A DNA stretch of 64,000 bases from the NCBI GenBank assembly GCA_009782215.1, contig WRKO01000001.1, positions 1 to 64,000 on the forward strand. Reading direction: 5' to 3'. The DNA comes from Oscillospiraceae bacterium. Lineage in GTDB: Bacteria > Bacillota > Clostridia > Oscillospirales > UBA929. The translations under genes and the position numbers were made by a program. Below are positions 9,977 through 18,552 of the stretch, piece after piece. The notes beneath the pieces are model-generated. The model saw nothing but the letters and a program-made list of their open reading frames with translations. It did no database searches and had not been told where the DNA came from. Within the stretch, counting starts at the first letter, position 1, and each line of letters opens with the position of its first letter.

Positions 9977-10062
9977 CATGATTGTGAAAAGAACCCACAA
10001 AATGGCAATGGATATTTGTGGAAATCACAAAAAACGTACGGGAGTGCTAGGGCCGCGCGCCT

Positions 10063-10977
10063 TTATGCGCCCGTGCGGACGCTGCCGGAGGTGCTGCGCA
10101 CGTCGCCCTCGCCGGTCAGCAGGCCGACGCCGATGCTGCCGGAGGTGGTGCGGACATGGTATTGAGGGGAGCGCAGGTCGCCGGCGCGAACCGACCCGCT
10201 GACGGACGTCAGGCGTATCATCCCGTCCGCGTCAAGGTCGCCCAGCCTTTGGCTGCCGGAGGTGGTTTCAACCGTAACGTCCGCGCCTTTAATCCAGCCC
10301 GCGCGGACGGCGCCGGAGGCGCTTCTGATGAAAACCTGCCCGTCCGCGCCGCAGTCGGCCAGCGTGACGCTGCCGGAGAGGCTGCGGATATTCAGGCTGC
10401 CGCAGCGGATATCCCCGCCGGCGCGGATGGAGCCGGAGGAGGTTTGCAGGCTTGTGCCGCCCCACGCGACGCTTTCTTGGATGCGGATGGAACCGGAAAA
10501 GGTTTTCAGCGATACGCTGCCCGCGTATGAGCGCGGCACCGAGATTTCAAGGCGCGGGCTTATGTTGATGCCGAGGCCGAAGCCGAAGATACTGATGCTT
10601 GTCCTTTGCCGCGTGCGGAGGGTCAGCGCGCCGCCGCCCGTGTCGGCGGCAAACAAATCGACGCCGTTGTAATCGTAGTGGCGGACGGTGAGCGCGTCGC
10701 CCTCATTGACGGTCACGGTGATGCCTTGATAGGTGGCGATTTCGACGTTCAGCGCCGTCACCCCTTCAAGGGAGAAGGTTTCCTCGCCAATCAGAGTGGT
10801 TCTGCCGCCGAAGCTGACAATCATATCGTCTCCTCCCCATATCCCGCCGTAGCCCGGCAGATTTTGCACCCAAGCGGGCGCTTTTGAGCCGGACAGGCTC
10901 ACAATCAGGACACCCAGAATAATCAGCCCCAGAACGCTCCACGCGAGAATCCCCAGCAGGAGAACCGTTTTTTTCAC
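10063..10977 (-). CDS. DUF4097-type membrane-anchored beta-repeat protein
   Basis: A 304-residue protein with one N-terminal transmembrane helix (VLLLGILAWSVLGLIILGVLIV) followed by an extracytoplasmic domain of repeated short beta strands. The recurring motif is SGS(I/V)R or SGAVR roughly every 20-25 residues (SGSIRIQE, SGSIRAGG, SGSVTLAD, SGAVRAGW, SGSQRLGD, SGSVRAGD, SGSIGVGL, SGSVRTG). This is the repeat pattern of DUF4097 (adhesin-like right-handed beta-helix) proteins. The start is GTG at 10977, overlapping the upstream TGA (GTGA). It is the last gene of a PadR-DUF1700-DUF4097 operon, a combination linked in Firmicutes to envelope-stress regulation; its exact role here is unknown. Confidence 0.85.
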   Translation of the reverse strand: MKKTVLLLGILAWSVLGLIILGVLIVSLSGSKAPAWVQNLPGYGGIWGGDDMIVSFGGRTTLIGEETFSLEGVTALNVEIATYQGITVTVNEGDALTVRHYDYNGVDLFAADTGGGALTLRTRQRTSISIFGFGLGINISPRLEISVPRSYAGSVSLKTFSGSIRIQESVAWGGTSLQTSSGSIRAGGDIRCGSLNIRSLSGSVTLADCGADGQVFIRSASGAVRAGWIKGADVTVETTSGSQRLGDLDADGMIRLTSVSGSVRAGDLRSPQYHVRTTSGSIGVGLLTGEGDVRSTSGSVRTGA

Positions 10978-11522
10978 CTGTCATCCCTCCAAAGCAGGAT
11001 AAGCCGCCCGACCTGCTGCACCGCGACGGCCAGCGCGAACACGAGGACGGCGGCCGTCCACATATGGGTGGCAAACCCGAACGAAAGGAAGGCGATGGTG
11101 GCGGTGATGTAGAGCGCCGCGGTGAGCGGCCCCTTGCGCCGCCCGGAGTCAAGAAAGGAAGCAATAAGCAGGTTTTGCAGCAGTGCGCCGAACAGGAAAA
11201 TCAGCCAGCCCGGATGCCATAAATTCAGCAGAAAGCCGAGGCATAGGTACGCTAAGGTAATCAGTGACCAGAGCGAGGAGCTCATCGGCCCGATTAGCTT
11301 TTTATCCGCGCCCTGCCGGGTTCCGCCTATCAGCTCGTCCACATCGCCTATACCGGCGGTGACGGCGTCATAAGCGTCCTCCGGGCTCATGCCGGAGGCG
11401 GTGAGGTCGGCGTACTTGTCAAGGCAGCCGGAGAGCAGCTCTTCTTGCAGGTCTACCACGCGGCGGGTGCGCGGCGCGTCTTTCAGCAGGTCGTCTACAT
11501 AGGCTTTGATTCTCTCGGTCAT
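10974..11522 (-). CDS. DUF1700-like multi-TM membrane protein
   Basis: A 182-residue protein. Residues 1-70 are a cytoplasmic helical module (MTERIKAYVDDLLKDAPRTR, with MSPEDAYDAVTAGIGDVDEL) typical of DUF1700/permease-prefix proteins. About four transmembrane helices follow (SSLWSLITLAYLCLGFLL, WLIFLFGALLQNLLIASFL, ALYITATIAFLSFGF, TAAVLVFALAVAVQQVG). The ATG at 11522 overlaps the stop of padR by 4 bp and follows GGAGGGGAACACCC. It is probably a membrane partner for the PadR and DUF4097 proteins. Confidence 0.8.
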   Translation of the reverse strand: MTERIKAYVDDLLKDAPRTRRVVDLQEELLSGCLDKYADLTASGMSPEDAYDAVTAGIGDVDELIGGTRQGADKKLIGPMSSSLWSLITLAYLCLGFLLNLWHPGWLIFLFGALLQNLLIASFLDSGRRKGPLTAALYITATIAFLSFGFATHMWTAAVLVFALAVAVQQVGRLILLWRDDR

Positions 11523-11875
11523 GGGTGTTCCCCTCCTAGTTTTTCCTCTTCTTTTTGAACAAGCGTGTCAATGATATCCCGCGCTTCGCGCCAGTCGCGA
11601 AGGCTTTGCTCCAGCGCGGCGCGCCCGTCCGCGGTGATGCGGTAGTACCGCCGGCGCGCTCCGGTCGCCTCGTCGCCCCAGTAATAAGTGACATGCCTCG
11701 CTTCCTCCAGACGCCTGAACGCGCCGTACAGCGTGGCCTCCTTCAGCTCAAGCCGCCCGCCGGAGGCTTGGCGGATGACCTTGTTGATCTCGTAGCCGTA
11801 GCTGTCTTGCCTGAGCAACTGCGCCAAGACAATCATGTCGGTGTTGCCCCGTATAAGGTCGCTCGCGATTGACAA
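11519..11875 (-). CDS. PadR-family transcriptional regulator
   Basis: About 118 residues. Winged-helix PadR signature: MIVLAQLLRQDSYGYEINKV, then ELKEATLYGAFRRLEEARHV with the recognition helix, and GARRRYYRITADGR as the wing. The start is placed at the TTG at 11875 (product LSIASDLIRGNT), because GGAAGGGAGGGAACGCT precedes it and the promoter puts the transcript start near 11943. A longer reading from 11935 would begin almost at the +1 and has no ribosome binding site. As first gene of its operon it is probably autoregulatory. Confidence 0.9.
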   Translation of the reverse strand: MSIASDLIRGNTDMIVLAQLLRQDSYGYEINKVIRQASGGRLELKEATLYGAFRRLEEARHVTYYWGDEATGARRRYYRITADGRAALEQSLRDWREARDIIDTLVQKEEEKLGGEHP

Positions 11876-11949
11876 AGCGTTCCCTCCCTTCCAAACATTC
11901 AAACTCGCCATACTGCCGCGCATGTTGTACATCATCTGGCGATGTATCT

Positions 11950-11978
11950 ATCTTAACAAAAGTATCCCGCCTTGTCAA
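11950..11978 (-). promoter_or_regulatory. sigma-A promoter of the padR operon
   Basis: On the minus strand TTGACA (11978-11973), a 17-bp spacer and TAAGAT (11955-11950). GATAC occurs twice in direct orientation across the spacer and start region, a possible PadR operator (inference). Confidence 0.75.
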
Positions 11979-12010
11979 GAAGAAAAACAAAAAAATTTTC
12001 GCGCGCGCTT

Positions 12011-12044
12011 AAAGCGGCGGAAGCTTCCTCGCTTCCGCCGCTTT
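12011..12044 (-). terminator. hairpin terminator after gtrA
   Basis: A perfect 14-bp inverted repeat (AAAGCGGCGGAAGC / GCTTCCGCCGCTTT) with loop TTCCTC, 9 bp after the gtrA stop. On the minus strand a run of seven T follows, but only after an AAGCGCGCGCGAAAA stretch, so the U-tract is displaced. Confidence 0.65.
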
Positions 12045-12052
12045 AGGCACAG

Positions 12053-12520
12053 TTATTGTTTCTTTTTTTTGAAGACAATCTTCACCGACAACAGATAGTT
12101 CAGCAGGATGACCACCACGGTGATGCCGAGCTTCGCGGGGAATTCGGGGAACCGCAGGAGCGTGACGAGGAAGGCCCCGGCGCCGATTTCAAAAAGCATA
12201 GTCACGCCGCGCGAGGCGAAGAACGCCAGCATTTCCCGCAGCAGGGCGCGGGTGTTTTCGCATTTTGTGCCGAATACCATCAGCTTGTTGATGAAGTAGG
12301 CAAAGACAATCGACCCCGTCACGGCGGCGGTGTTTACCACATTGAACAGCGCCGGGCTGCCGCTTTGCTCCCGCAGCATGGCGACGACGTCGAAGTCCGG
12401 GTTGAGGAGGAACATCAGCAGGAAGTACAGGGTGTAGTTGACCAAGGTCGTCAGACCGCCCGCTATCAGATAGAGCAGAAGGGTCTTGTGCTTGGCGATG
12501 ACGATTGTCAGGCGTTTCAT
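12053..12520 (-). CDS. GtrA-family membrane protein
   Basis: A 155-residue protein with four transmembrane helices in the GtrA pattern: LLLYLIAGGLTTLVNYTLYF, then VTGSIVFAYFINKLMVF (the conserved FxxxxxxxFxF region before the cytosolic loop), ASRGVTMLFEIGAGAFLV and GITVVVILLNYLLSVKIVF, with a Lys-rich tail. GtrA proteins are flippase-like partners for lipid-linked sugars in cell-surface glycosylation. The ATG at 12520 overlaps the stop of the M42 gene (ATGA), so it is the distal gene of the murD/M42 operon. The substrate cannot be inferred. Confidence 0.88.
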   Translation of the reverse strand: MKRLTIVIAKHKTLLLYLIAGGLTTLVNYTLYFLLMFLLNPDFDVVAMLREQSGSPALFNVVNTAAVTGSIVFAYFINKLMVFGTKCENTRALLREMLAFFASRGVTMLFEIGAGAFLVTLLRFPEFPAKLGITVVVILLNYLLSVKIVFKKKKQ

Positions 12521-13518
12521 ACGCGGATATCACACGCGGCTCTCACCAGCCTGACGCACGCTTCCACATCCTCTACGGCGCAGAGTTCGATTGGATTGTG
12601 GATATAGCGCGTCGGGACGGAAATCGCGCCGGCGTACGCGCCCGAACGCGAGATTTGCATAGCCCCCGCGTCGGTGCCGCCGCGCTCCAGAACCTCCCGC
12701 TGGTGCGGGATGCCCTCGCGCTCCGCCGCCGCTTCCAGCCACGCCACCACCTTGGGATGGCATATGACCGAGGCGTCCATAATCTTGACGGCCGCGCCGC
12801 CGCGCAGCTTGCACTCCATTTTAGGCTTGGCCTCCGGGGTATCGCCCGTGGCGGTGACGTCCACGGCGATGCCGACGTCCGGGGCGATGCCGTACGCCGC
12901 CGTTCTTGCCCCGCGAAGCCCCACTTCCTCCTGCGCGGAGAAGACGAAATACAAATCGTTTTCTGTCTCGGGAATCTGGCGCATTGCCTCCAGCAGAATG
13001 ACGCACGCAATGCGGTCGTCAAGGTAGGGCGAGGCCAGCAGCCCGTCGCCCATAGTGAACGTGGGCTGGTCGAAGACCGCCACGTCGCCTACCTGTACCT
13101 TGCCTCGGGCGGATTTTTCGTCCTTCGCGCCGATGTCGATGTATAAATCGCTCAGCTTAGGCTCCTTGGCGTCGGCTTTGCCGTTGATGAACACGACGCC
13201 CCGGACGCCGTTTTGGAAACGTACCGCCGTGCCGTAAATACGCCAGACGGACAGGCCGCCGAGATTGGAGAAATACACAAAGCCGTTTTCGTCGATGTGG
13301 GTGACAATCAGGCCGAGGGAATCCATGTGCGCGGAAAACATCACCTTGGTTTTCCCCGCTCCCTTTTTCACGGCAATCAGGCTGCCCAGCCTGTCGGTTA
13401 TCAGTTCATCCGCGTAGGGCTTCGCCATTTCGGCGATAACGTCCGCCACGGAGCCTTCCTGCCCCGCGGGACCGAACGCCGCCGCCAGCTTTTGCTGGGT
13501 TTCCGCAATGTTCATCAT
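12517..13518 (-). CDS. M42-family aminopeptidase (third tandem copy)
   Basis: A 333-residue dinuclear-metal aminopeptidase of the glutamyl aminopeptidase/TET type. Metal and catalytic residues are visible in order: His in FSAHMDSLG, Asp in LDDRIACV, the Glu pair in SAQEEVGLRGA, Asp in VAVDVTATGD and His in TRYIHNPIE. These enzymes trim N-terminal residues from peptides in the cytoplasm and often form dodecameric tetrahedra. The start ATG at 13518 overlaps the upstream M42 stop (ATGA). All active-site residues are present. Confidence 0.93.
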   Translation of the reverse strand: MMNIAETQQKLAAAFGPAGQEGSVADVIAEMAKPYADELITDRLGSLIAVKKGAGKTKVMFSAHMDSLGLIVTHIDENGFVYFSNLGGLSVWRIYGTAVRFQNGVRGVVFINGKADAKEPKLSDLYIDIGAKDEKSARGKVQVGDVAVFDQPTFTMGDGLLASPYLDDRIACVILLEAMRQIPETENDLYFVFSAQEEVGLRGARTAAYGIAPDVGIAVDVTATGDTPEAKPKMECKLRGGAAVKIMDASVICHPKVVAWLEAAAEREGIPHQREVLERGGTDAGAMQISRSGAYAGAISVPTRYIHNPIELCAVEDVEACVRLVRAACDIRV

Positions 13519-14528
13519 TTCGCACCTCCTATGAATGCTTTCGCCAGTTTATACACGTTTTCGCAGTCCTCCGCCGAGACGACCGACGCCGGGGCATGGA
13601 TGTACCGCACCGCCGCCGCCATACCTGCCACCGGGACGCCGCCGCGGCTGCGCTGGACGGCGCCCGCGTCGGTGCCGCCCGCCACGGCGCGCTTGAGCTG
13701 CCACGGGATTTTTTCCGCGTCCGCTATGGCGCGCATTTGCTCGAACAGGCCCCGGTCATAGATTACGGAGTTATCCATATAGGACAGCACAACGCCTTCC
13801 CCGGCGGCGGCGATACGCTCCGCGCCCTTGAGCCCGGGGTTGTCGGCGGCGGTGGTTCCCTCGACAATCAGCGCCATGTCCGGCTTTAGAGCGTACGCCG
13901 CCGTAAACGCGCCGCGCAGCCCCACCTCCTCCTGCACGGTGAAGGCAAACCACGTATCACAGACGGGCTTGTCCTCCAAGAGCCGCAGCAGCACGGCGCA
14001 GCCCAGACGGTCGTCAATGGCTTTGGCTTTAAGAAACCCCTTGCCGAACTCAACCGGCTCCGCCGCGAACGCGCAGATCTCGCCCGGCGGAACCTTTTTC
14101 AGCGCGTCGTCCTTGCCGGACGCGCCGATGTCGATATACATGTCCGATAGCTGCGGGACGGTCTCCCGTTCCTTTGGTTTTGACAGATGCATCGCCTTCA
14201 TGCCGATGACGCCGGGCAGCTTTTTTTGCCCGCAACGCACCGTTTTGCCGAACAGCAGACGCCTGTCTATTCCGCCGACCGTGCCGAACCTCAAATACCC
14301 GTCGTCGGTCGCGCCGCGCACCATCAGGCCGACCTCGTCCATATGCGCGGCCACCATGACGGTTTTGCTGGCCTGAGAGCCTTTGCGGAAAACCAAGAGA
14401 TTGCCCATTCTGTCCTCGCGAACCTCGTCGGCGAACGGCTCGGCGGCGCTGCGGATATACGCCCGCACCTCGTCTTCCCAGCCCGAAACGCCGTCCAAGG
14501 CGCACAGTTTTTTCAACAATTCAATCAT
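13515..14528 (-). CDS. M42-family aminopeptidase (second tandem copy)
   Basis: A 337-residue M42 metallopeptidase. Ligand motifs are AAHMDEVGL, IDDRLGCA, VQEEVGLRGA and VRYIHAPA. At the position where the other two copies have Asp (VDVT/IDVT) this one has Glu (IVEGTTA), a variation seen in other M42 proteins and still able to bind metal. The start at 14528 was chosen because its ATG forms an ATGA overlap with the preceding gene's TGA; an in-frame start 15 bp upstream lies inside that gene. Confidence 0.93.
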   Translation of the reverse strand: MIELLKKLCALDGVSGWEDEVRAYIRSAAEPFADEVREDRMGNLLVFRKGSQASKTVMVAAHMDEVGLMVRGATDDGYLRFGTVGGIDRRLLFGKTVRCGQKKLPGVIGMKAMHLSKPKERETVPQLSDMYIDIGASGKDDALKKVPPGEICAFAAEPVEFGKGFLKAKAIDDRLGCAVLLRLLEDKPVCDTWFAFTVQEEVGLRGAFTAAYALKPDMALIVEGTTAADNPGLKGAERIAAAGEGVVLSYMDNSVIYDRGLFEQMRAIADAEKIPWQLKRAVAGGTDAGAVQRSRGGVPVAGMAAAVRYIHAPASVVSAEDCENVYKLAKAFIGGAK

Positions 14529-15523
14529 AACGCCGCCACCCATTCTTTGAGCAATCTCGCGCAGGCTTCAATGTCCTCGGTATTCAGCGTTTCCGACGGC
14601 GTGTGCATATACCGCAGCGGGATGGACAGCACCGCCGTACACACGCCCTCCCGCACCGTTTGGTATTCGGTGGCGTTGGTGCCGGACATACCGCAGGACA
14701 CCTCGATTTGATGCGGGATATCTTTGGCCTTGGCAATCTCGATAAGCTGCTGTGTCAGCGCGCGGTTGCAGTCGGGGCCGCGGTTGATGCAGACGCCGCC
14801 GCCGAGCTTAACCGTGCCGAGCGCCGGGGCGTCCGGCGTGGAGGCGTGCGTCACGTCAATGACGACGGCGATATCGGGGCGGACGCCGTAGCCCGCCGTC
14901 AGCGCGCCCTTGCCGCCGAATTCCTCCAGAGCACTGCCGCACACGACGACGTCGGCGTTGAGCGTCTCGCGGTCAAGCTGCTCCAGCGCCCTGAGGATGG
15001 CGGTGAACGAGGCGCGGTTGTCAAACGCTTTGCCCACGGCCAGACTGCCCATTGCAAAGGGCTGCGCGGCAAAGACGCCGGGGGTGCCGACCGGCACGGA
15101 GACGCCGCCGGCGTCTAAGTATAAATCCTCCGTTTTGTGCGCCTTGTCGCTCTCGCCGTCCTTCAGCACGTGCGGCGGCAGACAGGCCACGACCGCGGGC
15201 GTCACAGGGTCTGTGAGCAGGACGAACGGGCAGGCGGGCAGGATGCGCGGGTCAACGCCGCCCAGCGTACGGAACGAGAGAAATCCGTCTTTTTCGCCCG
15301 TGACCATGACGCCCACCTCGTCGAGGTGCGCGTCCAGCAGCACGACCGGCTTGGCGCCCGCCTTTTTGGAGCGTATCCACGCCGTCACATTGCCCAGACG
15401 GTCGGCGCCGACCTCGTCCGCCAACGGGCGAAGCAATTCCGCCGCTTTTTGAGCGGCTGCGCTTTCAAAGCCCATCGGCCCCGGCGCGCGGGAGAGGGAA
15501 AACAGTGTCTCCTTGATATCCAA
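14525..15523 (-). CDS. M42-family aminopeptidase (first tandem copy)
   Basis: A 332-residue M42 metallopeptidase, the most divergent of the three. Motifs are LLDAHLDEVGVMV, FDNRASFTA (Asp ligand), SALEEFGGKGALTAG (Glu pair, with FGGKG replacing VGLRG), VIDVTHA and LRYMHTPSE. The start is a TTG at 15523 with TTAGGAGG 7 nt upstream; a further TTG at 15553 lacks such a site. It follows murD by 40 bp and begins the chain of coupled genes. The changed loop after the catalytic Glu suggests a different substrate preference (inference). Confidence 0.92.
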   Translation of the reverse strand: MDIKETLFSLSRAPGPMGFESAAAQKAAELLRPLADEVGADRLGNVTAWIRSKKAGAKPVVLLDAHLDEVGVMVTGEKDGFLSFRTLGGVDPRILPACPFVLLTDPVTPAVVACLPPHVLKDGESDKAHKTEDLYLDAGGVSVPVGTPGVFAAQPFAMGSLAVGKAFDNRASFTAILRALEQLDRETLNADVVVCGSALEEFGGKGALTAGYGVRPDIAVVIDVTHASTPDAPALGTVKLGGGVCINRGPDCNRALTQQLIEIAKAKDIPHQIEVSCGMSGTNATEYQTVREGVCTAVLSIPLRYMHTPSETLNTEDIEACARLLKEWVAAL

Positions 15524-15563
15524 AAGGCCGCCTCCTAAACCGACGTCCCGCAAGGGGCGGACG

Positions 15564-16880
15564 TCATAATGATTTTACGATTTCCGCGAAATGCCTGCCG
15601 CGCTCCTCAAAGTTGGCGTACGCGTCAAAGGCGGTGCAGGCCGGGCTGAGCAGAACGGTGTCGCCCGGCTTTGCCGTGTCCCGGGCGCGGAGAACCGCGT
15701 CCTCCAAGCCGCAGCAGCGTTCAACCGGCGGCGTACCGGATACGGCGCGTGCGGCTTGCTCAATGGCGTCCGCCGCTTCCCCGATGAGAAACAGATGCTT
15801 GACATGCGCCGGGAAAAGCTCCGCCAGTTCGTCGAACGGGACGCCTTTGCCTCGCCCGCCGGCAATGAGAATGACCGGCGCCCCGTGCGCCCGCAGGGTG
15901 GCCATCGTCCGCGCGGGGCTGGAGCCGATGGAGTTGTTGTAATAATCCACGTCGTCCTTCGCCGCGACCCATTCATTGCGGTGCGGCACGCCGGAAAAGG
16001 TTTCCGCGACCTGCCGTATCGCCTCGTCGGAGACGGCGTCTCTCACCGCCGACAGCGCGGCGAGAATGTTTTCCGCTTGGTAATATCCGCGCAGCTTGAT
16101 GTTCTTCAGCGGCAAAAAGCCGTCAATCATGCCGCCGCTGATTCGGCCGCCGCCGAAATAGACGGTGCGCCCCCTGCCGCGCATCGCGGCGGTCACCGGG
16201 TTGTCGCCGTTGAGTACGGCAAGGCCAGTTTCGTCCTGCCATTCCAGTATGCGGCGCTTCGCGGCTGTGTATTCGTCCATATCGCGATGCCAGTCGAGAT
16301 GGTTTGGCGTGATGTTGGTGATGACGGCGGTTTGGCAGCGCAGGGCCGCGCCGGATTCCATAAGCTGAAAGCTGGAAAGCTCAACCGCCACGCGATCCTC
16401 CGGCGCCATCTCTCCCGCCGACGCCAGCAGCGGCGCGCCGATATTGCCGCCAAGACGCACCGTATGCCCTCCGGCGCGGAGCATTTCGGCAATCAGCGTG
16501 GTGGTGGTGGTTTTGCCGTCGCTGCCGGTGACGCCGGTGATGTGGCAGGGACAGACGGCGAAAAACTCCGCCATCTCCCCGGTAATCCGGCTCCCGCCCT
16601 CTTTGGCTTTCAGCAGCGCGGGATGGTCTGGGCGCAGCCCCGGCGTACGGAAAACGATATCGCCCGTCACATCATCCAGATAGGTCTCGCCCAACCGCAG
16701 CGCAACGCCCAAGGCGTCCCACTCCGCGCGGTCGATAGCGGCGTTTTTATCGCAGATGGTCACCCTCGCCCCCGCGGACGCCAAAAGCCGCGCCAGCGGA
16801 CGGTTGCTGACGCCCAGCCCGACGACGGTGACGTCCTTCCCCCGCAGCGAGGCTTTATATTGTTCAAAGGCTTGGTTCAT
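15564..16880 (-). CDS. murD: UDP-N-acetylmuramoylalanine--D-glutamate ligase
   Basis: A 438-residue cytoplasmic ligase that adds D-glutamate to UDP-MurNAc-L-Ala in peptidoglycan synthesis. It has the N-terminal Rossmann-like UDP-binding domain (VTVVGLGVSNRPLARLL), the ATP-binding GVTGSDGKTTTT P-loop, the carbamylated-Lys/His region around NITPNHLDWHRD, and C-terminal YYNNSIGSSPAR and LSPACTAFDAY. The ATG at 16880 follows GAGGTGACGC. It has its own promoter, is not within a dcw cluster here, and leads the M42 genes. Confidence 0.96.
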   Translation of the reverse strand: MNQAFEQYKASLRGKDVTVVGLGVSNRPLARLLASAGARVTICDKNAAIDRAEWDALGVALRLGETYLDDVTGDIVFRTPGLRPDHPALLKAKEGGSRITGEMAEFFAVCPCHITGVTGSDGKTTTTTLIAEMLRAGGHTVRLGGNIGAPLLASAGEMAPEDRVAVELSSFQLMESGAALRCQTAVITNITPNHLDWHRDMDEYTAAKRRILEWQDETGLAVLNGDNPVTAAMRGRGRTVYFGGGRISGGMIDGFLPLKNIKLRGYYQAENILAALSAVRDAVSDEAIRQVAETFSGVPHRNEWVAAKDDVDYYNNSIGSSPARTMATLRAHGAPVILIAGGRGKGVPFDELAELFPAHVKHLFLIGEAADAIEQAARAVSGTPPVERCCGLEDAVLRARDTAKPGDTVLLSPACTAFDAYANFEERGRHFAEIVKSL

Positions 16881-16911
16881 GCGTCACCTCACGGCGCGGG
16901 ATGATATGGGT

Positions 16912-16940
16912 ATTGTAACACAATCCGCGCGCGCGTTCAA
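16912..16940 (-). promoter_or_regulatory. sigma-A promoter of murD
   Basis: On the minus strand TTGAAC (16940-16935), a 17-bp GC-alternating spacer and TACAAT (16917-16912), 32 bp before the murD ATG. Confidence 0.75.
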
Positions 16941-16965
16941 GCGGTGATTTACACGGCGGCGCGCC

Positions 16966-18552
16966 CTACCCGCCCGAATATCTCAGTTCCACCCTCGGCG
17001 CGTTGGGCACGGGGACGGTTCCGCCGTTGGAGAGAAGCAGGACGCAGGTGTCCGGGTCGAGGTAGACGAAGATGCCGTTTCTGGGGGCGGGGGCTTCGTA
17101 GACGGCGCCGTAAAAGTCCTCCATCAGCGGCGCCGCGTCCAAGCCGTAAATGATATACGGCTCGCTTTGCAAGCCGCTTCCCGTCTGACGGAAACGCAAG
17201 ACATAGCCGTTGCGGGACGGCGACAGACGCTCCTCCGTTTCAAGAAAGACCATTCCGGGATGATTTTGGATGGTATAAAGGCCGGTTATGGCATTGTAAG
17301 ACACACCTCCGCCTATATAATACCACTCCTCCGGCGGCGGCGGGCCGTCCTCCCGCACGATGCCGCCCTTCTGTAACGAGAAGTACCCCGAATCGGTTTG
17401 GAATGTAAGCCTGTGGCGGAACAAAAGGCTTTCACAGTTGTCCGCGCGGTGGATTTCACGCCCGTCCGGGTCAAAAATGAACAGCCCTCTCCCGTTCCCG
17501 TCAACCCCGCCGCCGTACAGGATATAGTAATGCAGCCATCCCCTGCCGTCATCCTGCCAATCATCACCATCCCGCCATACATACAAATGCTCGCCGTACT
17601 CGGTTTCGGGCACACGGAGGAAAATCCGCTCATGCAGATAAAGCTGATATGACCCACCCCACTCCGAAAAGGCTTCCGCCGGCCCCATGTCGTACAGAAC
17701 CCTGCCTTTTTCGCCTAACAGATATCCGGTTCCGTCCTTAATCCCATAAAATATCGGACTGTAGGAAACATCGGTTTGCTGACTCCATGATTGGTTGAGG
17801 GCAATTCGCAGGGTTTCGTACTGCGGCGTGACGCTTTCGCGCCGCAGTTCTAGGTCATACAGGCCGTAGGTCCAGCCGTCATGGCCGTCATTCGGGCGCG
17901 CGGTGACGACCGCCTTGCCCGCGGCGATGAAATACGCATGGGCTTCACCCATATCGCGAAGGGTTATATACTCCCCGTTTGTCCTGCGCGGCACCGTGCC
18001 GTCGGCCAGCATCAAAACCCAGCCGTGCGGCTCGGAGTACAGCGCGTATGCGCCTCCGTCGCGAAGCACCGCGTATTCTTCCGGCTCAAAAGGCAGCTCC
18101 ACAGGGTTCAGCCGCTCATCCACGAACGTCACAGGCCCCATCACGCTTGTTTTGTAGACGGCGGGCGTGCCGGTCAGCGGAAACACCTTCACCTCCGGGT
18201 TAAACGGCACAAGCTCCGGCCAATCAATGTCAATGAGGAAGCCAAGGTCAAGCCGCGCCGGGGCGTCGTCCGGCGGCGTCGCCTCCGGCGAGGGGCTGGC
18301 TGTCGTGTCTGCGGGGGTGGTTAGGGGCGGCGGGGGAGTGTCCCGCCCGTCGCTGAAGATATAATTCCACATCACCGTCATGCCCACGGCGCAGATAGCC
18401 AGCGCGACGGTGACGGCGACCGCCCGTCCGAACCCGTCGAAGGATACGCGGCGGCGCGGCTGTGTTTGCATGACAATCAATATCCGGTGATGCGCCGTCT
18501 CCGGCATACGGATATCGTCTAAGGCCTCTCTAAGCCGGTCACGCCGGTTCAT
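16966..18552 (-). CDS. ECF-associated membrane protein, putative anti-sigma with large ectodomain (copy 2)
   Basis: About 528 residues. A short cytoplasmic N-terminus (RLREALDDIRMPETAHHRIL) precedes one transmembrane helix (AVAVTVALAICAVGMTVMW). A Pro/Thr/Ser-rich linker follows (PPPPLTTPADTTASPSPEAT), then an extracytoplasmic domain of about 400 residues rich in Gly, Trp and Tyr. The coupling to an ECF sigma gene suggests it is the cognate anti-sigma factor, but no zinc anti-sigma motif is present, so this is inference. The start is the ATG at 18552, 8 nt after GGAGG, overlapping the sigma stop. The C-terminal IFVYLDPDTC and VPVPNAPRVE are shared with the copy at 19117-20904. Confidence 0.75.
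   Translation of the reverse strand: MNRRDRLREALDDIRMPETAHHRILIVMQTQPRRRVSFDGFGRAVAVTVALAICAVGMTVMWNYIFSDGRDTPPPPLTTPADTTASPSPEATPPDDAPARLDLGFLIDIDWPELVPFNPEVKVFPLTGTPAVYKTSVMGPVTFVDERLNPVELPFEPEEYAVLRDGGAYALYSEPHGWVLMLADGTVPRRTNGEYITLRDMGEAHAYFIAAGKAVVTARPNDGHDGWTYGLYDLELRRESVTPQYETLRIALNQSWSQQTDVSYSPIFYGIKDGTGYLLGEKGRVLYDMGPAEAFSEWGGSYQLYLHERIFLRVPETEYGEHLYVWRDGDDWQDDGRGWLHYYILYGGGVDGNGRGLFIFDPDGREIHRADNCESLLFRHRLTFQTDSGYFSLQKGGIVREDGPPPPEEWYYIGGGVSYNAITGLYTIQNHPGMVFLETEERLSPSRNGYVLRFRQTGSGLQSEPYIIYGLDAAPLMEDFYGAVYEAPAPRNGIFVYLDPDTCVLLLSNGGTVPVPNAPRVELRYSGG

Noticed and set aside
10015..10031. Crp or Fnr binding site
   Set aside because: Half-sites are TTTGTG and CACAAA separated by 5 bp, which fits neither Crp nor Fnr spacing and sequence.
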